Of a stretch of DNA of 64,000 nucleotides, positions 1-8,373 are shown piece by piece (the stretch's first letter is position 1; every line of letters starts with the position of its first letter). Source of the DNA: JBBRDU01 sp038230335 (GTDB lineage Bacteria > Verrucomicrobiota > Verrucomicrobiia > Chthoniobacterales > UBA10450); NCBI GenBank assembly GCA_038230335.1, contig JBBRNL010000003.1, positions 1 to 64,000 on the forward strand, given 5' to 3'. Below the pieces are notes generated by a model. It saw nothing but the letters and a program-made list of their open reading frames with translations, did not search any database and was not told where the DNA came from. A program made the translations under genes and the position numbers.

Positions 1-1
1 G

Positions 2-79
2 GGGAACAGTTCGGTCGACACGGATAGCGATCAGTTGACCTTCAAGATCAATTTCTATCTGGGTCACCTGGGCCACTAA
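2..79 (+). CDS. C-terminal end of a probable outer-membrane beta-barrel protein (partial)
   Basis: Only the last 25 codons are in the window, ending in TAA at 77-79. The tail alternates polar and hydrophobic residues (QLTFKINFYLGHLGH), as the last strand of an outer-membrane barrel does. That pattern is the only basis for the call, and the family cannot be named. A hairpin follows 25 bp after the stop. Confidence 0.4.
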   Translation, partial: GNSSVDTDSDQLTFKINFYLGHLGH

Positions 80-104
80 AGAGATCTTCCATTTTTCCTC
101 AAGG

Positions 105-137
105 CAATTGCTCGCTGGCACCGCTGGCGAGCAATTG
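105..137. terminator. Perfect 11-bp inverted repeat, possible terminator
   Basis: CAATTGCTCGC (105-115) pairs perfectly with GCGAGCAATTG (127-137) across an 11-nt loop. It lies between the upstream stop and recO. Neither strand carries a strong T tract after the stem, so this is a hairpin with a possible termination role, not a textbook intrinsic terminator. Confidence 0.45.
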
Positions 138-216
138 TTGTTGAGAGACCGGGTGATCAGGCAGGGGCGGCTCACCAGCCGGGAGACGGATGCTCCAGCC
201 GTGCTAGAGTCCCTCG

Positions 217-798
217 ATGGAATCGACCATCGCGATTCTTTTGCGAAGACGGAAGTTCAGTGACACGAGCCTGATCGTTTCCTGGTGCACCGGTTCGCTA
301 GGTTGCATTCACACGATGGCGAAAGGCGCGCGTCGCCAGAAAAGCGCATTTGCCGGGAAACTGGACCTGTTTTTCGAAGCGGAGATTCAAATCGCCCGCT
401 CGCGTAAATCGAGTTTGCACACGTTGACCGAAGTTGTATTGCGCAATGCCTTTGCTGGCATCCGGCAAAATTATGGGAGGACCCAGACGGCTGCGTACTT
501 TGTTGAACTGATCGAGTTTTGCACGGAGCGGGATCATCACGAACCGGAACTTTTCGCGCTTTTACAACGCGCTTTTGCCTTTCTCGATTCGAATGATTCT
601 TCCCTCCGTGTCATTTCGCATTTTGAAAAAGAACTGGCGCGAATCGCGGGAGTGCACGATGCGCGTCTCGACCAGGCGAATCCGGCGTCCGCCCTGGCTA
701 GTTTGTTCGGAAGGTTGCCGATTTCGCGCACACCGTTGCTCAAGCAGTTCGCGCAAAAAATTGTAGGCGAAGCCGCTGCACAAGCTAAACAACCATGA
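217..798 (+). CDS. recO: DNA repair protein RecO
   Basis: RecO helps load RecA at gaps by displacing SSB and annealing strands in the RecF pathway. The N-terminal OB-fold half (residues 1-80) has the family signature: TIAILLRRR, SDTSLIV, then AKGARR and the FAGKLDLFFEAEI block. A helical half follows. At 193 aa it is shorter than the common length of about 240 aa, and it lacks the four-cysteine zinc site found in many RecO proteins; zinc-less RecO is known in other phyla. Its stop overlaps the start of the YceI gene (ATGA), so the two are probably co-translated. Confidence 0.9.
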   Translation: MESTIAILLRRRKFSDTSLIVSWCTGSLGCIHTMAKGARRQKSAFAGKLDLFFEAEIQIARSRKSSLHTLTEVVLRNAFAGIRQNYGRTQTAAYFVELIEFCTERDHHEPELFALLQRAFAFLDSNDSSLRVISHFEKELARIAGVHDARLDQANPASALASLFGRLPISRTPLLKQFAQKIVGEAAAQAKQP

Positions 799-1388
799 AA
801 AAAACAAAACGCGTTCTCTTATTCTTTGTGATTCTCTGGACGAGCCTCGGAGCGGCGAGGGCGAACGACATTTATAAGATCGACCCGGCCCACTCGACCG
901 TGGCATTCGGCGTGCATCATTTCGTCGGCGTGACGAAGGGAAAATTTACACAATGCACCGGGACGATCGAGATTGATCGCGCGCATCCGGAACGCTCCAC
1001 CGTCATGGCTCAGATTCAGGTCAAGAGCATCGATACCGACATCCGGAAACGCGACGACCACTTGTGCAGCGCAGAATTCTTCGATGCCGCCAAGTATCCG
1101 CAAATCACGTTCAAGAGCGGGAGCGTCAGGCAATCCGGTCAACAGGCGGGAGACATCTCGGGTGACCTGACCATGCACGGTGTGACGCGGCCCATTATCC
1201 TGCACGTAAAACTGCTGACCCCGATGCGAGGAGAAGAGCCTCTATCGCACTCTCGTTGGTCTGTTACGACGGAACCGTTAAAGCGTCGCGATTTTAATCT
1301 CCTATTTAGCCGGAGCGCGGAGGCGCTCTCAGGCATCGGCCAGGACGTCACGGTGAATCTGGAAATTGAGGCGACGAAGGCTCTCTGA
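795..1388 (+). CDS. YceI-family periplasmic lipocalin-like protein
   Basis: A 197-aa secreted protein with a clear signal peptide (residues 1-23, ending AARA). The mature part is a single YceI domain: YKIDPAHSTVAFGVHHF near the start, the DDHL and FFDAAKYPQITFKS block in the middle, and GDLTMHGVTRPI later. YceI proteins are beta-barrels that bind polyisoprenoid or amphiphilic ligands in the periplasm; the ligand here is unknown. It overlaps recO by 4 bp. The nearest downstream gene is convergent and ends only 5 bp away. Confidence 0.9.
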   Translation: MKKTKRVLLFFVILWTSLGAARANDIYKIDPAHSTVAFGVHHFVGVTKGKFTQCTGTIEIDRAHPERSTVMAQIQVKSIDTDIRKRDDHLCSAEFFDAAKYPQITFKSGSVRQSGQQAGDISGDLTMHGVTRPIILHVKLLTPMRGEEPLSHSRWSVTTEPLKRRDFNLLFSRSAEALSGIGQDVTVNLEIEATKAL

Positions 1389-1392
1389 CTCG

Positions 1393-3042
1393 TTAACCCT
1401 TTAGGCCCGTCAGCGTGACGCCTTGCAGGAAGTAGCGTTGCGCGAAAAAGAAGATCACGATGACGGGCAGTGTCATGAGTAACGAGCCCGCCATGAGCAT
1501 ACCGATGCCAGCACTGGTTCCGGGCTGCAGCGATTGCACCTGGTAGGCGTAGAGGCCGAAGGACAACGGGTAGAGCCGTTGATCGCTCAGATAAATCAGC
1601 GGAGTCATAAACTCGTTCCACGTGGCGAGAAATGTGAAAATCGCAATCGCCGCGAGAGTGGGTTTGATCAGAGGCAACATGATGTGCCAGTAAATGCGAA
1701 AGAATCCGCAGCCATCGAGGCGCGCGGCGTCTTCCAGGTCGCGCGGAATGCCTTTCATAAACTGGCGCAGTAAAAACACACTGAAGGCGCCGGCGAAAAA
1801 ACTCGGCACCCACATCGGTTTCAGCGTGTTGTACCAGCCGAGCTTTTGAAAGAGGAGGAACTGCGGGATCATGGTGACCTGGGGCGGAATCATCATGGTG
1901 GCCAGGAGCAGCGCAAAACACGCGGCGCGCCCCGGCCATTGCAGCCGGGCGAAGCTGTAAGCCACGAGCGAACAACTGAACAGCGTGCCGGCCAGGTTCA
2001 GGATGACGAGGAACAAGCTGGTCGCGACGTAGCGCCAAAAAGGGATGTAATCGAAGGTCAGGCGATAATTGTGCAGAATCTTGGCACCCCACGCTTGGAG
2101 CAGATTGCGTGGCTCCATTTCAACCGTGATCTTGAGACGATTCGGTTCATTTACGAACTCGGGGCCGCGCCCGATCTCACGCAGTAAAGTCCAGCTGCGA
2201 ATCTTGTCCGGCCGATCGTCCGGACCGCGCTCCTGCCACGTATCGACTACCCAGTTATCGTCCGCATTGTCGACCGGCCGCTCGGCGCGAAATTTCACGC
2301 CGCCTTTTTCCACGACCAGGTTGATCGCGCTCCAGGTGTCATCGTTTTTGACGTAGAGCTGAATGCGATGAAGCCGATCGATCGGGAAGCTGGTGGTGAA
2401 CACCTGGCTGAGCGTGATGAGCTGGCCGCGCGCGAACGAGTAATGCAGTTCAGCGTAAGGCTCCGCGGCGGCGCCGGTCTGCACGAGAGTGGCGTCCGAC
2501 GTTCCACCTATCACCCAGGAGGCGGCGGCAGTCCCGGGCGCGACCAATTGATCCTCCTGCAAATCGTAGGAGCGAACGCGCAATTGCCCAATGCACAATG
2601 TGCGCCGCAATTTTCCGGCGATCTCGCGCACGGATTCAGGTGAGATTTGTCGAGAAATCTCCGTCCGCAACTCGCCGGCCGATCGGGCCCATACTTCGAC
2701 CGGCCATCGGGCCAGGAGTTGCGCATAAATTCCGCGCGCCACTTCATGTCGAAGGGCATCCGGTTCCACATCGGCCGGCCATGTATATCGAGGAGAGGCA
2801 AGTTCTGCCTCAATTAGGCCAAGCGTCTCGTTCAGACGGGGCCCGCTGACGGTGGCGAACATTCGGGTATCGACATAAGGCGAGTGAAGTCGCGGTCGCG
2901 GCGCCTCTGGCATGAGGCCCGGTTTTTCGTCAAACAATTCACGTTCCAGCTTGGCTGAGGTCGCCAGCATCCAGATGAATGGCCAGGCGAAAACCAGAGA
3001 GCCGCCGATGAGCGCGCCATAGATGAGTGCGCGTCTAAGCAT
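1393..3042 (-). CDS. Sugar ABC transporter permease (MalG type) with a large insertion after TM1
   Basis: The C-terminal third is a standard carbohydrate-importer permease: about six membrane segments and the EAA loop (DLEDAARLDGCGFFRIYW) that contacts the ATPase. The protein has 549 aa, about twice the usual 280. The extra length is roughly 290 residues between TM1 (about 9-28) and TM2. Its second half looks beta-rich and jelly-roll-like (LHRIQLYVKNDDTW, then WVVDTWQERG). Topology places the insertion on the outer face. It lies 25 bp downstream of the fused binding protein/permease gene, so the pair is one operon. No ATPase gene is in the window; a shared one elsewhere is likely. Confidence 0.85.
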   Translation of the reverse strand: MLRRALIYGALIGGSLVFAWPFIWMLATSAKLERELFDEKPGLMPEAPRPRLHSPYVDTRMFATVSGPRLNETLGLIEAELASPRYTWPADVEPDALRHEVARGIYAQLLARWPVEVWARSAGELRTEISRQISPESVREIAGKLRRTLCIGQLRVRSYDLQEDQLVAPGTAAASWVIGGTSDATLVQTGAAAEPYAELHYSFARGQLITLSQVFTTSFPIDRLHRIQLYVKNDDTWSAINLVVEKGGVKFRAERPVDNADDNWVVDTWQERGPDDRPDKIRSWTLLREIGRGPEFVNEPNRLKITVEMEPRNLLQAWGAKILHNYRLTFDYIPFWRYVATSLFLVILNLAGTLFSCSLVAYSFARLQWPGRAACFALLLATMMIPPQVTMIPQFLLFQKLGWYNTLKPMWVPSFFAGAFSVFLLRQFMKGIPRDLEDAARLDGCGFFRIYWHIMLPLIKPTLAAIAIFTFLATWNEFMTPLIYLSDQRLYPLSFGLYAYQVQSLQPGTSAGIGMLMAGSLLMTLPVIVIFFFAQRYFLQGVTLTGLKG

Positions 3043-3067
3043 GGGATATTTCGCGTCTCATTCCCGG

Positions 3068-5545
3068 TTACTCCTCATAGTGGACCCAGCGCCTGGAAAA
3101 CTTGAGCTGGAGAAGCGTCAGTCCAAAAACGGCGATGAACAAAAACCATCCCAGGGCGGAGGCATATCCCATTTGGAGAAAGCGAAAGGCGTTGTTGAAC
3201 AGGTGATAGGCATAGAACAACGTCGAATCGACGGGTCCGCCCTGCGTCATGATGAACGCTTGCGTGAATATTTGCAGAGTGGCGATCAGTCCGATGATCA
3301 GATTGAAAAAGATGTAAGGCGTCAGGAGCGGCAGAGTGATGTGCCGGAAGCGCTGCCAGGCCCCGGCGCCGTCGAGCGCGGCCGCCTCGTAATAGGTGCG
3401 ACTGATTCCCTTCAGGCCGGCCAGCCAAATGATCATGCCCCCGCCCGCGCTCCACAATCCCATCAGAATAAGGGCCGGCTTGCTCGTTTGTTCATCCTGT
3501 AGCCAGTTAGGCCCGTGCAGGCCGAAGGCAGCCAGGATCTGATTAGCCAGCCCGACATTCGGGTTGAAGATCCAAATCCAAAGGATGCTCGATGCGACCG
3601 CTGGAACGATCGAAGGCAGATAAAAAAAAGTCCGCCAGAGCGCCACACCGCGCACTTCCAGGTTCAGTAACATGGCGATCCCGAGGCTCAGGGCCATTCC
3701 GAGGGGGATGCCGATGATCATAAAGCCAGTGTTGCCAATCGATTTCCAGAACAACGCGTCCTGCGTGAACATCCAGCGATAGTTGGCCAAACCGACGAAG
3801 CGGGCGGGGTTGAGAATGTCGTAATCGCAAAAACTGATGATGATGGAGAAAAGGATGGGACCGCCCGTCAAAAGGATGAAACCGAGAATCCACGGAGACG
3901 CGCTGATCCAGCCGCCGCTCCACTGCGATCGGAAATAACGGCTCCGCGTTCCTTCGACGCTGGCCGTGTTCTGACCGCGCCGGCCGATCCCCATGTCCCA
4001 CCCGATCATGAGCGAGGCTGCCAGCACGATGATCGCGCCGTAGACGACGAGAAGAAGTCGCCAAGGGACGAGGGGGCCGCGCGGCGGGCTCAGGATTCGG
4101 TCGAGCTGTTTTTGGACAACCTGTCCGCTTTGCTGGAGCGCGGCCTGCGCCGGCATCTTGTGAAAGATCGCGTTTTCGGTCGCGCGTTTTTGTTCGTTAA
4201 AAAGGAGTTGTCCGACGGGCGTGACCGGACGGATCGGAGAGGTCTCCAGCAAATCGTTCAAAAGACGGGCGCCTTCACGCACCTTCGGTTGGATGGCGGG
4301 GTTCTTCGCGAGGTAGTTGTCGAACAGCCACAGGTTGATGTTTCGATTGGAGTTCTGGGTCGGCACGTAAACTCGACCAATGCTTTCAAGGCGCAGTCTC
4401 TCGCTGTCGCCGATGATCTGGATGGCGCGCCGGCTGCAAAGGAATCGCAAGAGCTCCCAGGCTGCGGGTTTTTGCCGGGCCGTATCCGGAATGGCGTAAC
4501 ACCAGCCGCTCACCCAGCTGAAGCCGGCCCGTCCTTTGGCCGTTTCAGCGGCTGGCAGGGGCGGGACCGTCACTCCGTAATTCAGGTCGCGCCCGAACTG
4601 GGCCAGGTTTTCCGGAAAGCTCCAGTAGCCATCTATTTTCATGGCGACCTTGCCCTTGACGAAGGCGTCCAATTCACCGGGTCTCTGGCTATCTTGAAAG
4701 GCGAACACTTTTTCCGCACCGCCTAACGAGTCATAAACGGCCGTCATCCAGGCCAGCGCCTGCACGACCGGTGGGGAATCGAGGGTGCAGCGGCGTCGAT
4801 CTGCACTCATGAAATTGCCTCCGTTCATCCAGCTGTAGAGATAGAGCCAGGCGTTCCCGAAGTTCGGCGCAAATCCCAGCCGCGTAATGGCGCCGCGGGC
4901 ATCGTGTTCGGTCAGCTTTACGGCCATCGTGGCCAGTTCCTCCCACGATCGGGGCGGGCGCGCTTCACCCTGCTCATCCACATAGCCGGCCCGCTTCAGT
5001 AAATCCTTGTTATAAAACAGCGCGCGATCATCGACGTCCGCCGGAATCGCGAAAATGGCGCGGGTACGGCTGACCGGATCTTCGTACACCACTTCTTCCC
5101 AACAAGGCGGGTAGAAATTCTCCGGGCGAATCGCCTCATCACTCCGCGCGGCTTCGGCTGCGACGAAACCATCAAGCCTGGCGAAAGCACCCCGCGCGGC
5201 CCATTCGCTGATGGCGTAACGGTCGAACCGAATCAAGTCCGGTGGCCTCCCTCCGGCTACGCTGACGAGGAAGCGCGTCGGATCGGCCGTTTGATCGCGC
5301 GAAGCGTTCTGTCCGGTCACGATGTGGTAGATCGGATGGGAAGGATCGCGCTCGTGCGCGGCGCGACTTTCCTCTTCGAAGACGCGGAAAGCATCGTTCA
5401 TGGCGGCCGCTTCGGCGCCCGCCTGACCGAGATAGGAAATCTCGACGACCCCGGGTTCGGTCGGCGCGATGGCTCGGCCGGGGGAGAGAAGCCAGAGCGC
5501 GCCGCCGACGAGGAGAGCAAGCAGCAACGCTTTTAGGATGTTCAT
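3068..5545 (-). CDS. Fused extracellular solute-binding protein and sugar ABC permease (MalE-MalF type)
   Basis: An 825-aa protein with two parts that are normally separate. After an N-terminal hydrophobic anchor (5-22), residues about 33-450 resemble a family 1 solute-binding protein (FLVSVAGGRPPDLIRF, DDRALFYNKDLL, VSGWCYAIPDTA). A membrane helix near 500-520 leads into a MalF-like permease with six helices and an EAA loop near residue 720 (YYEAAALDGAGAWQRF). The anchor lacks an obvious cleavage site, so the binding domain is probably tethered to the outer face. The reading frame is open throughout, with no sign of a stop or frameshift between the halves. First gene of the operon with the MalG-type permease; substrate unknown, probably a sugar. 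Confidence 0.85.
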   Translation of the reverse strand: MNILKALLLALLVGGALWLLSPGRAIAPTEPGVVEISYLGQAGAEAAAMNDAFRVFEEESRAAHERDPSHPIYHIVTGQNASRDQTADPTRFLVSVAGGRPPDLIRFDRYAISEWAARGAFARLDGFVAAEAARSDEAIRPENFYPPCWEEVVYEDPVSRTRAIFAIPADVDDRALFYNKDLLKRAGYVDEQGEARPPRSWEELATMAVKLTEHDARGAITRLGFAPNFGNAWLYLYSWMNGGNFMSADRRRCTLDSPPVVQALAWMTAVYDSLGGAEKVFAFQDSQRPGELDAFVKGKVAMKIDGYWSFPENLAQFGRDLNYGVTVPPLPAAETAKGRAGFSWVSGWCYAIPDTARQKPAAWELLRFLCSRRAIQIIGDSERLRLESIGRVYVPTQNSNRNINLWLFDNYLAKNPAIQPKVREGARLLNDLLETSPIRPVTPVGQLLFNEQKRATENAIFHKMPAQAALQQSGQVVQKQLDRILSPPRGPLVPWRLLLVVYGAIIVLAASLMIGWDMGIGRRGQNTASVEGTRSRYFRSQWSGGWISASPWILGFILLTGGPILFSIIISFCDYDILNPARFVGLANYRWMFTQDALFWKSIGNTGFMIIGIPLGMALSLGIAMLLNLEVRGVALWRTFFYLPSIVPAVASSILWIWIFNPNVGLANQILAAFGLHGPNWLQDEQTSKPALILMGLWSAGGGMIIWLAGLKGISRTYYEAAALDGAGAWQRFRHITLPLLTPYIFFNLIIGLIATLQIFTQAFIMTQGGPVDSTLFYAYHLFNNAFRFLQMGYASALGWFLFIAVFGLTLLQLKFSRRWVHYEE

Positions 5546-5631
5546 GACAGACGGACAAATCCTGACAGCCGCGTGACCGCTCGCAATGGAATTCTGGCCG
5601 CCGCGTCGCTGGTGCTCTTGACACGACTGAT

Positions 5632-5907
5632 ATGGGCAGTGCCATATATCTGTTCATGATCGTGTTTTTTCTCGCGTGGATCGGAATGGGTTGCTGGATC
5701 GTGTGCTTCTGGTGGATGCATCGCATTTCCTCCAAGCAGGAAGCCATGTTGAAGGAGTTGCACGATGTGACCGGAAGAATCGAACGTATTTCCGAGGCCG
5801 AGCACGACCTGATCAAACAAGTCCATCCGGCCGTCTCGGACATCAAAGAACGAGTGGAAAATGTGCAGGATGCAATCGCGTCGGATTCGTCTGCCGGAAA
5901 AAAATGA
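5632..5907 (+). CDS. Small membrane protein with a cytoplasmic coiled coil, first gene of the pxp operon
   Basis: A 91-aa protein: one strongly hydrophobic, Trp-rich segment (residues about 5-28) followed by a charged helical stretch with heptad spacing (ISSKQEAMLKELHDV, then IERISEAEHDLIKQV). No family is recognised. Its stop codon overlaps the pxpB start (ATGA), which ties its translation to 5-oxoprolinase. A second in-frame ATG at 5656 is possible. It is probably real because the downstream coupling and the membrane/coil layout are both coherent, but its function is unknown. Confidence 0.65.
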   Translation: MGSAIYLFMIVFFLAWIGMGCWIVCFWWMHRISSKQEAMLKELHDVTGRIERISEAEHDLIKQVHPAVSDIKERVENVQDAIASDSSAGKK

Positions 5908-6635
5908 AGATCACTCCGCTGGGCGATTCGGCGCTCATTGTTCGTTCGGATGAAGAATCGGACGACGCGCCGGAGCGGACGTTGCGGGAGGTGTTGGCGA
6001 CCAAGTCCGCGATCGAACGTGCGCGAATCCGCGGCGTGCTGGAATGCGCTTCCGCCTATACCACCGTGGCCGTTTTTTTCGATCCGACCGACGCAATCGC
6101 ACAAGGCGCGCGGCCAGACGGCGTGATGGAATGGTTTGAAAGCCATGTGCGAGAAGCCATCGCGTCGTCCGGCCCGAAAGGCGCGCCCTCCCCGGCACGG
6201 CAATTCGAAGTTCCGACGTGTTGCGAAGGTGAATTTGCGCTCGATCTGAAAGACGTCGCCGTCTCTGCGCGACTGACTGAGCGCGAAGTGATTGATCTGT
6301 ATTGCGCGACCGACTTCCAAGTCCGCTGTATCGGTTTTACGCCCGGGTTCCCCTACCTCACCGGATTACCGGAGAAATTGTTTACGCCGCGACGGCCCAT
6401 CCCGCGCACTAAAATTGCCGCTGGGTCGGTCGCCATCGGAGGCGGTCAGGCCGGGATTTATCCGACGGTATCTCCCGGAGGCTGGAATGTGATAGGACGG
6501 ACGCCATGGCGACTGTTTAATCCAGAAGAAAATCCGCCGGCGCTTCTGCGCGCGGGCGACAGCGTCCGATTTAAGTCGATTGTGCGGGCTGAATTTGACG
6601 CGCTCCACGAGAAGAGCAGGCCCCGCCAAAGCTGA
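5904..6635 (+). CDS. pxpB: 5-oxoprolinase subunit B
   Basis: With PxpA and PxpC this subunit makes the prokaryotic ATP-dependent 5-oxoprolinase, which opens pyroglutamate to glutamate. The 243-aa protein begins MKITPLGDSALIV and carries the allophanate-hydrolase-subunit-1 core: CIGFTPGFPYLTGLP, PRTKIAAGSVAIGG and YPTVSPGGWNVIGRTP. A longer frame opens at 5676, but the ATG at 5904 matches the family N-terminus and overlaps the preceding stop. It shares one base with the pxpC start (TGATG). Confidence 0.93.
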   Translation: MKITPLGDSALIVRSDEESDDAPERTLREVLATKSAIERARIRGVLECASAYTTVAVFFDPTDAIAQGARPDGVMEWFESHVREAIASSGPKGAPSPARQFEVPTCCEGEFALDLKDVAVSARLTEREVIDLYCATDFQVRCIGFTPGFPYLTGLPEKLFTPRRPIPRTKIAAGSVAIGGGQAGIYPTVSPGGWNVIGRTPWRLFNPEENPPALLRAGDSVRFKSIVRAEFDALHEKSRPRQS

Positions 6636-7618
6636 TGCAGTTGACTGTCGCGCGCGCGGGTTTCCTTACCACCGTCCAGGATACGGGAAGAGCGGGATTT
6701 CGGGAACTCGGCGTTTCACCTGGAGGAGCCCTCGATGTTCACGGAATGCGCGTGGTCAATCTCCTCGCCGGCAATCCGGAGACGGCCGCCGGATTGGAAA
6801 TCACATCGGGAAATGTACGATTCCAATTTCCGGACTCTCGAGTGGTCGCATGGGTCGGAGGTGAGTATGATGTTTCCGCCACCGGGCTCTCCGTTCCAGC
6901 TGGACGCCCTGCCTTATTGCATGCGCAGGAGGAGCTGTCGTTTGCGGGTCCGTCGCGCGGTTGTCGCGCCTGGCTGGCTATCTCGGGCGGGTTGGATGTG
7001 CCTGTGGTGTTGGCGAGCCGCTCGAGCGATGTGCGTGCTGGTTTTGGGGGCTGGCACGGCCGCGCTTTGCGGGATGGTGATGTCCTTCCCCTGGGAAAAA
7101 ATCCAGCTCTATCGGCGGCGTTGATCCGTTCATTGCAGGGTGCTCGAATCGCGCCCTGGACCGCCCCGTTCGAATGGGCCAGTCCAGCGGAGCGGTCTCC
7201 CGTGCTGCGAATTGTGCGAGGAAATGATTGGGATCGATTCACCGAAGCTTCGCGGCGGGCGTTCCTCTCCGTGAAATTCGTCGTCTCGCCGGAATCCGAT
7301 CGAATGGGGGCAAGACTGGAAGGCCCACTGCTGGAGCGAAAGAATGACACGGAACTCGTCTCGGAGGCGGTTGTTCCCGGGACGGTTCAGGTGCCACCAG
7401 GTGGCCGGGCCATTTTGCTTTTGGGTGATTGCCAAACGGTCGGCGGTTACCCGAAACTCGCCCATGTGATTACGTGCGATCTACCGCGCGCTGCACAATT
7501 GTGTCCGGGCGAACAGGTTTGGTTTTGCGAGGTCTCGATGGCCGAAGCGCACCTTCTGCTTTCGGAGAGGACGAGAGCGCTTGAGACATTCAAGATCGGT
7601 TTGAGCCTGCGTCGTTGA
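6635..7618 (+). CDS. pxpC: 5-oxoprolinase subunit C
   Basis: A 327-aa protein of the biotin-dependent-carboxyltransferase-like (AHS2) family, partner of PxpB. Landmarks are the N-terminal FLTTVQDTGRAGF and GVSPGGALD, a central GCRAWLAISGG, and the C-terminal segment with GGRAILLLGDCQTVGGYPKL. It overlaps pxpB by one base and pxpA by one base (TGATG at both junctions), so the three subunits are translationally coupled, which suits a fixed subunit ratio. Confidence 0.93.
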   Translation: MQLTVARAGFLTTVQDTGRAGFRELGVSPGGALDVHGMRVVNLLAGNPETAAGLEITSGNVRFQFPDSRVVAWVGGEYDVSATGLSVPAGRPALLHAQEELSFAGPSRGCRAWLAISGGLDVPVVLASRSSDVRAGFGGWHGRALRDGDVLPLGKNPALSAALIRSLQGARIAPWTAPFEWASPAERSPVLRIVRGNDWDRFTEASRRAFLSVKFVVSPESDRMGARLEGPLLERKNDTELVSEAVVPGTVQVPPGGRAILLLGDCQTVGGYPKLAHVITCDLPRAAQLCPGEQVWFCEVSMAEAHLLLSERTRALETFKIGLSLRR

Positions 7619-8373
7619 TGAATACCGTCGTTGATCTCAATGCCGATCTCGGTGAGGGAGCCGGACACGACGATGAACTTTTGGATCTCGTCTCTTCTGC
7701 GAATATTGCGACCGGTTTTCATGCGGGCGACGCGGCCTCGATGCGGACTGCTATTTGCGCAGCGCGAAATCGCAGCGTCGCGGTGGGCGCACACCCGAGT
7801 TTGTTCGATCGGGCGAATTTTGGACGCAAAGAACTGAGCGTCACCTCGGACGAGATCTTCGACGCCGTGGTTTATCAATTGGGAGTCTTTCACGCGATTG
7901 CCGAAGCGGCCGGCGTCCGGCCGGCCCACGTGAAGCCGCATGGCGCGCTTTATAATATGGCGGCGCGACGACGCGACCTGGCCAATGCCATCGCCCGGGC
8001 CGCGTGTGCGGTCGACCCTGGGTTGATTTTATTCGCGCCGCCCGGCAGCGAGTTGGCGGCGGCCGGAGCAGCGCACGGTTTGCAGATTGCGCGCGAGTTT
8101 TTTTCGGACAGGAATTACCTTAAGGATGGCTCGCTTGTGCCCCGGACAAGACCTGAGGCACTGGTACACGATCCGGCTGAGGCGGCGGCGCGTGTTCGAC
8201 GAATGCTCGACGAAGGCAAAGTGTGGTCGATTGATGGATGCGACGTGGAGGTACGAGCCGAAACGATCTGCGTGCATGGCGATACGCCAGGCGCGGTTGA
8301 ATTCGCGCGAATTCTGCGATCGCGCTTGGAGAAAGAACACGTGCGGATCCAAGCACCCGCGGCCCGCGTATGA
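7618..8373 (+). CDS. pxpA: 5-oxoprolinase subunit A (LamB/YcsF family)
   Basis: The opening NTVVDLNADLGEG, then SSANIATGFHAGD, GAHPSLFDR and HVKPHGALYN are the YcsF signatures; the acidic and histidine residues sit in the metal-dependent active site. The 251-aa length is normal. I chose the ATG at 7618 (TGATG overlap with pxpC) over the TTG one codon earlier. The gene runs into the permease with a 4-bp overlap. Confidence 0.94.
   Translation: MNTVVDLNADLGEGAGHDDELLDLVSSANIATGFHAGDAASMRTAICAARNRSVAVGAHPSLFDRANFGRKELSVTSDEIFDAVVYQLGVFHAIAEAAGVRPAHVKPHGALYNMAARRRDLANAIARAACAVDPGLILFAPPGSELAAAGAAHGLQIAREFFSDRNYLKDGSLVPRTRPEALVHDPAEAAARVRRMLDEGKVWSIDGCDVEVRAETICVHGDTPGAVEFARILRSRLEKEHVRIQAPAARV

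Noticed and set aside
5618..5650. TTGACA before the small membrane protein as a promoter
   Set aside because: A -10 box at the right distance would fall inside the gene and matches poorly.
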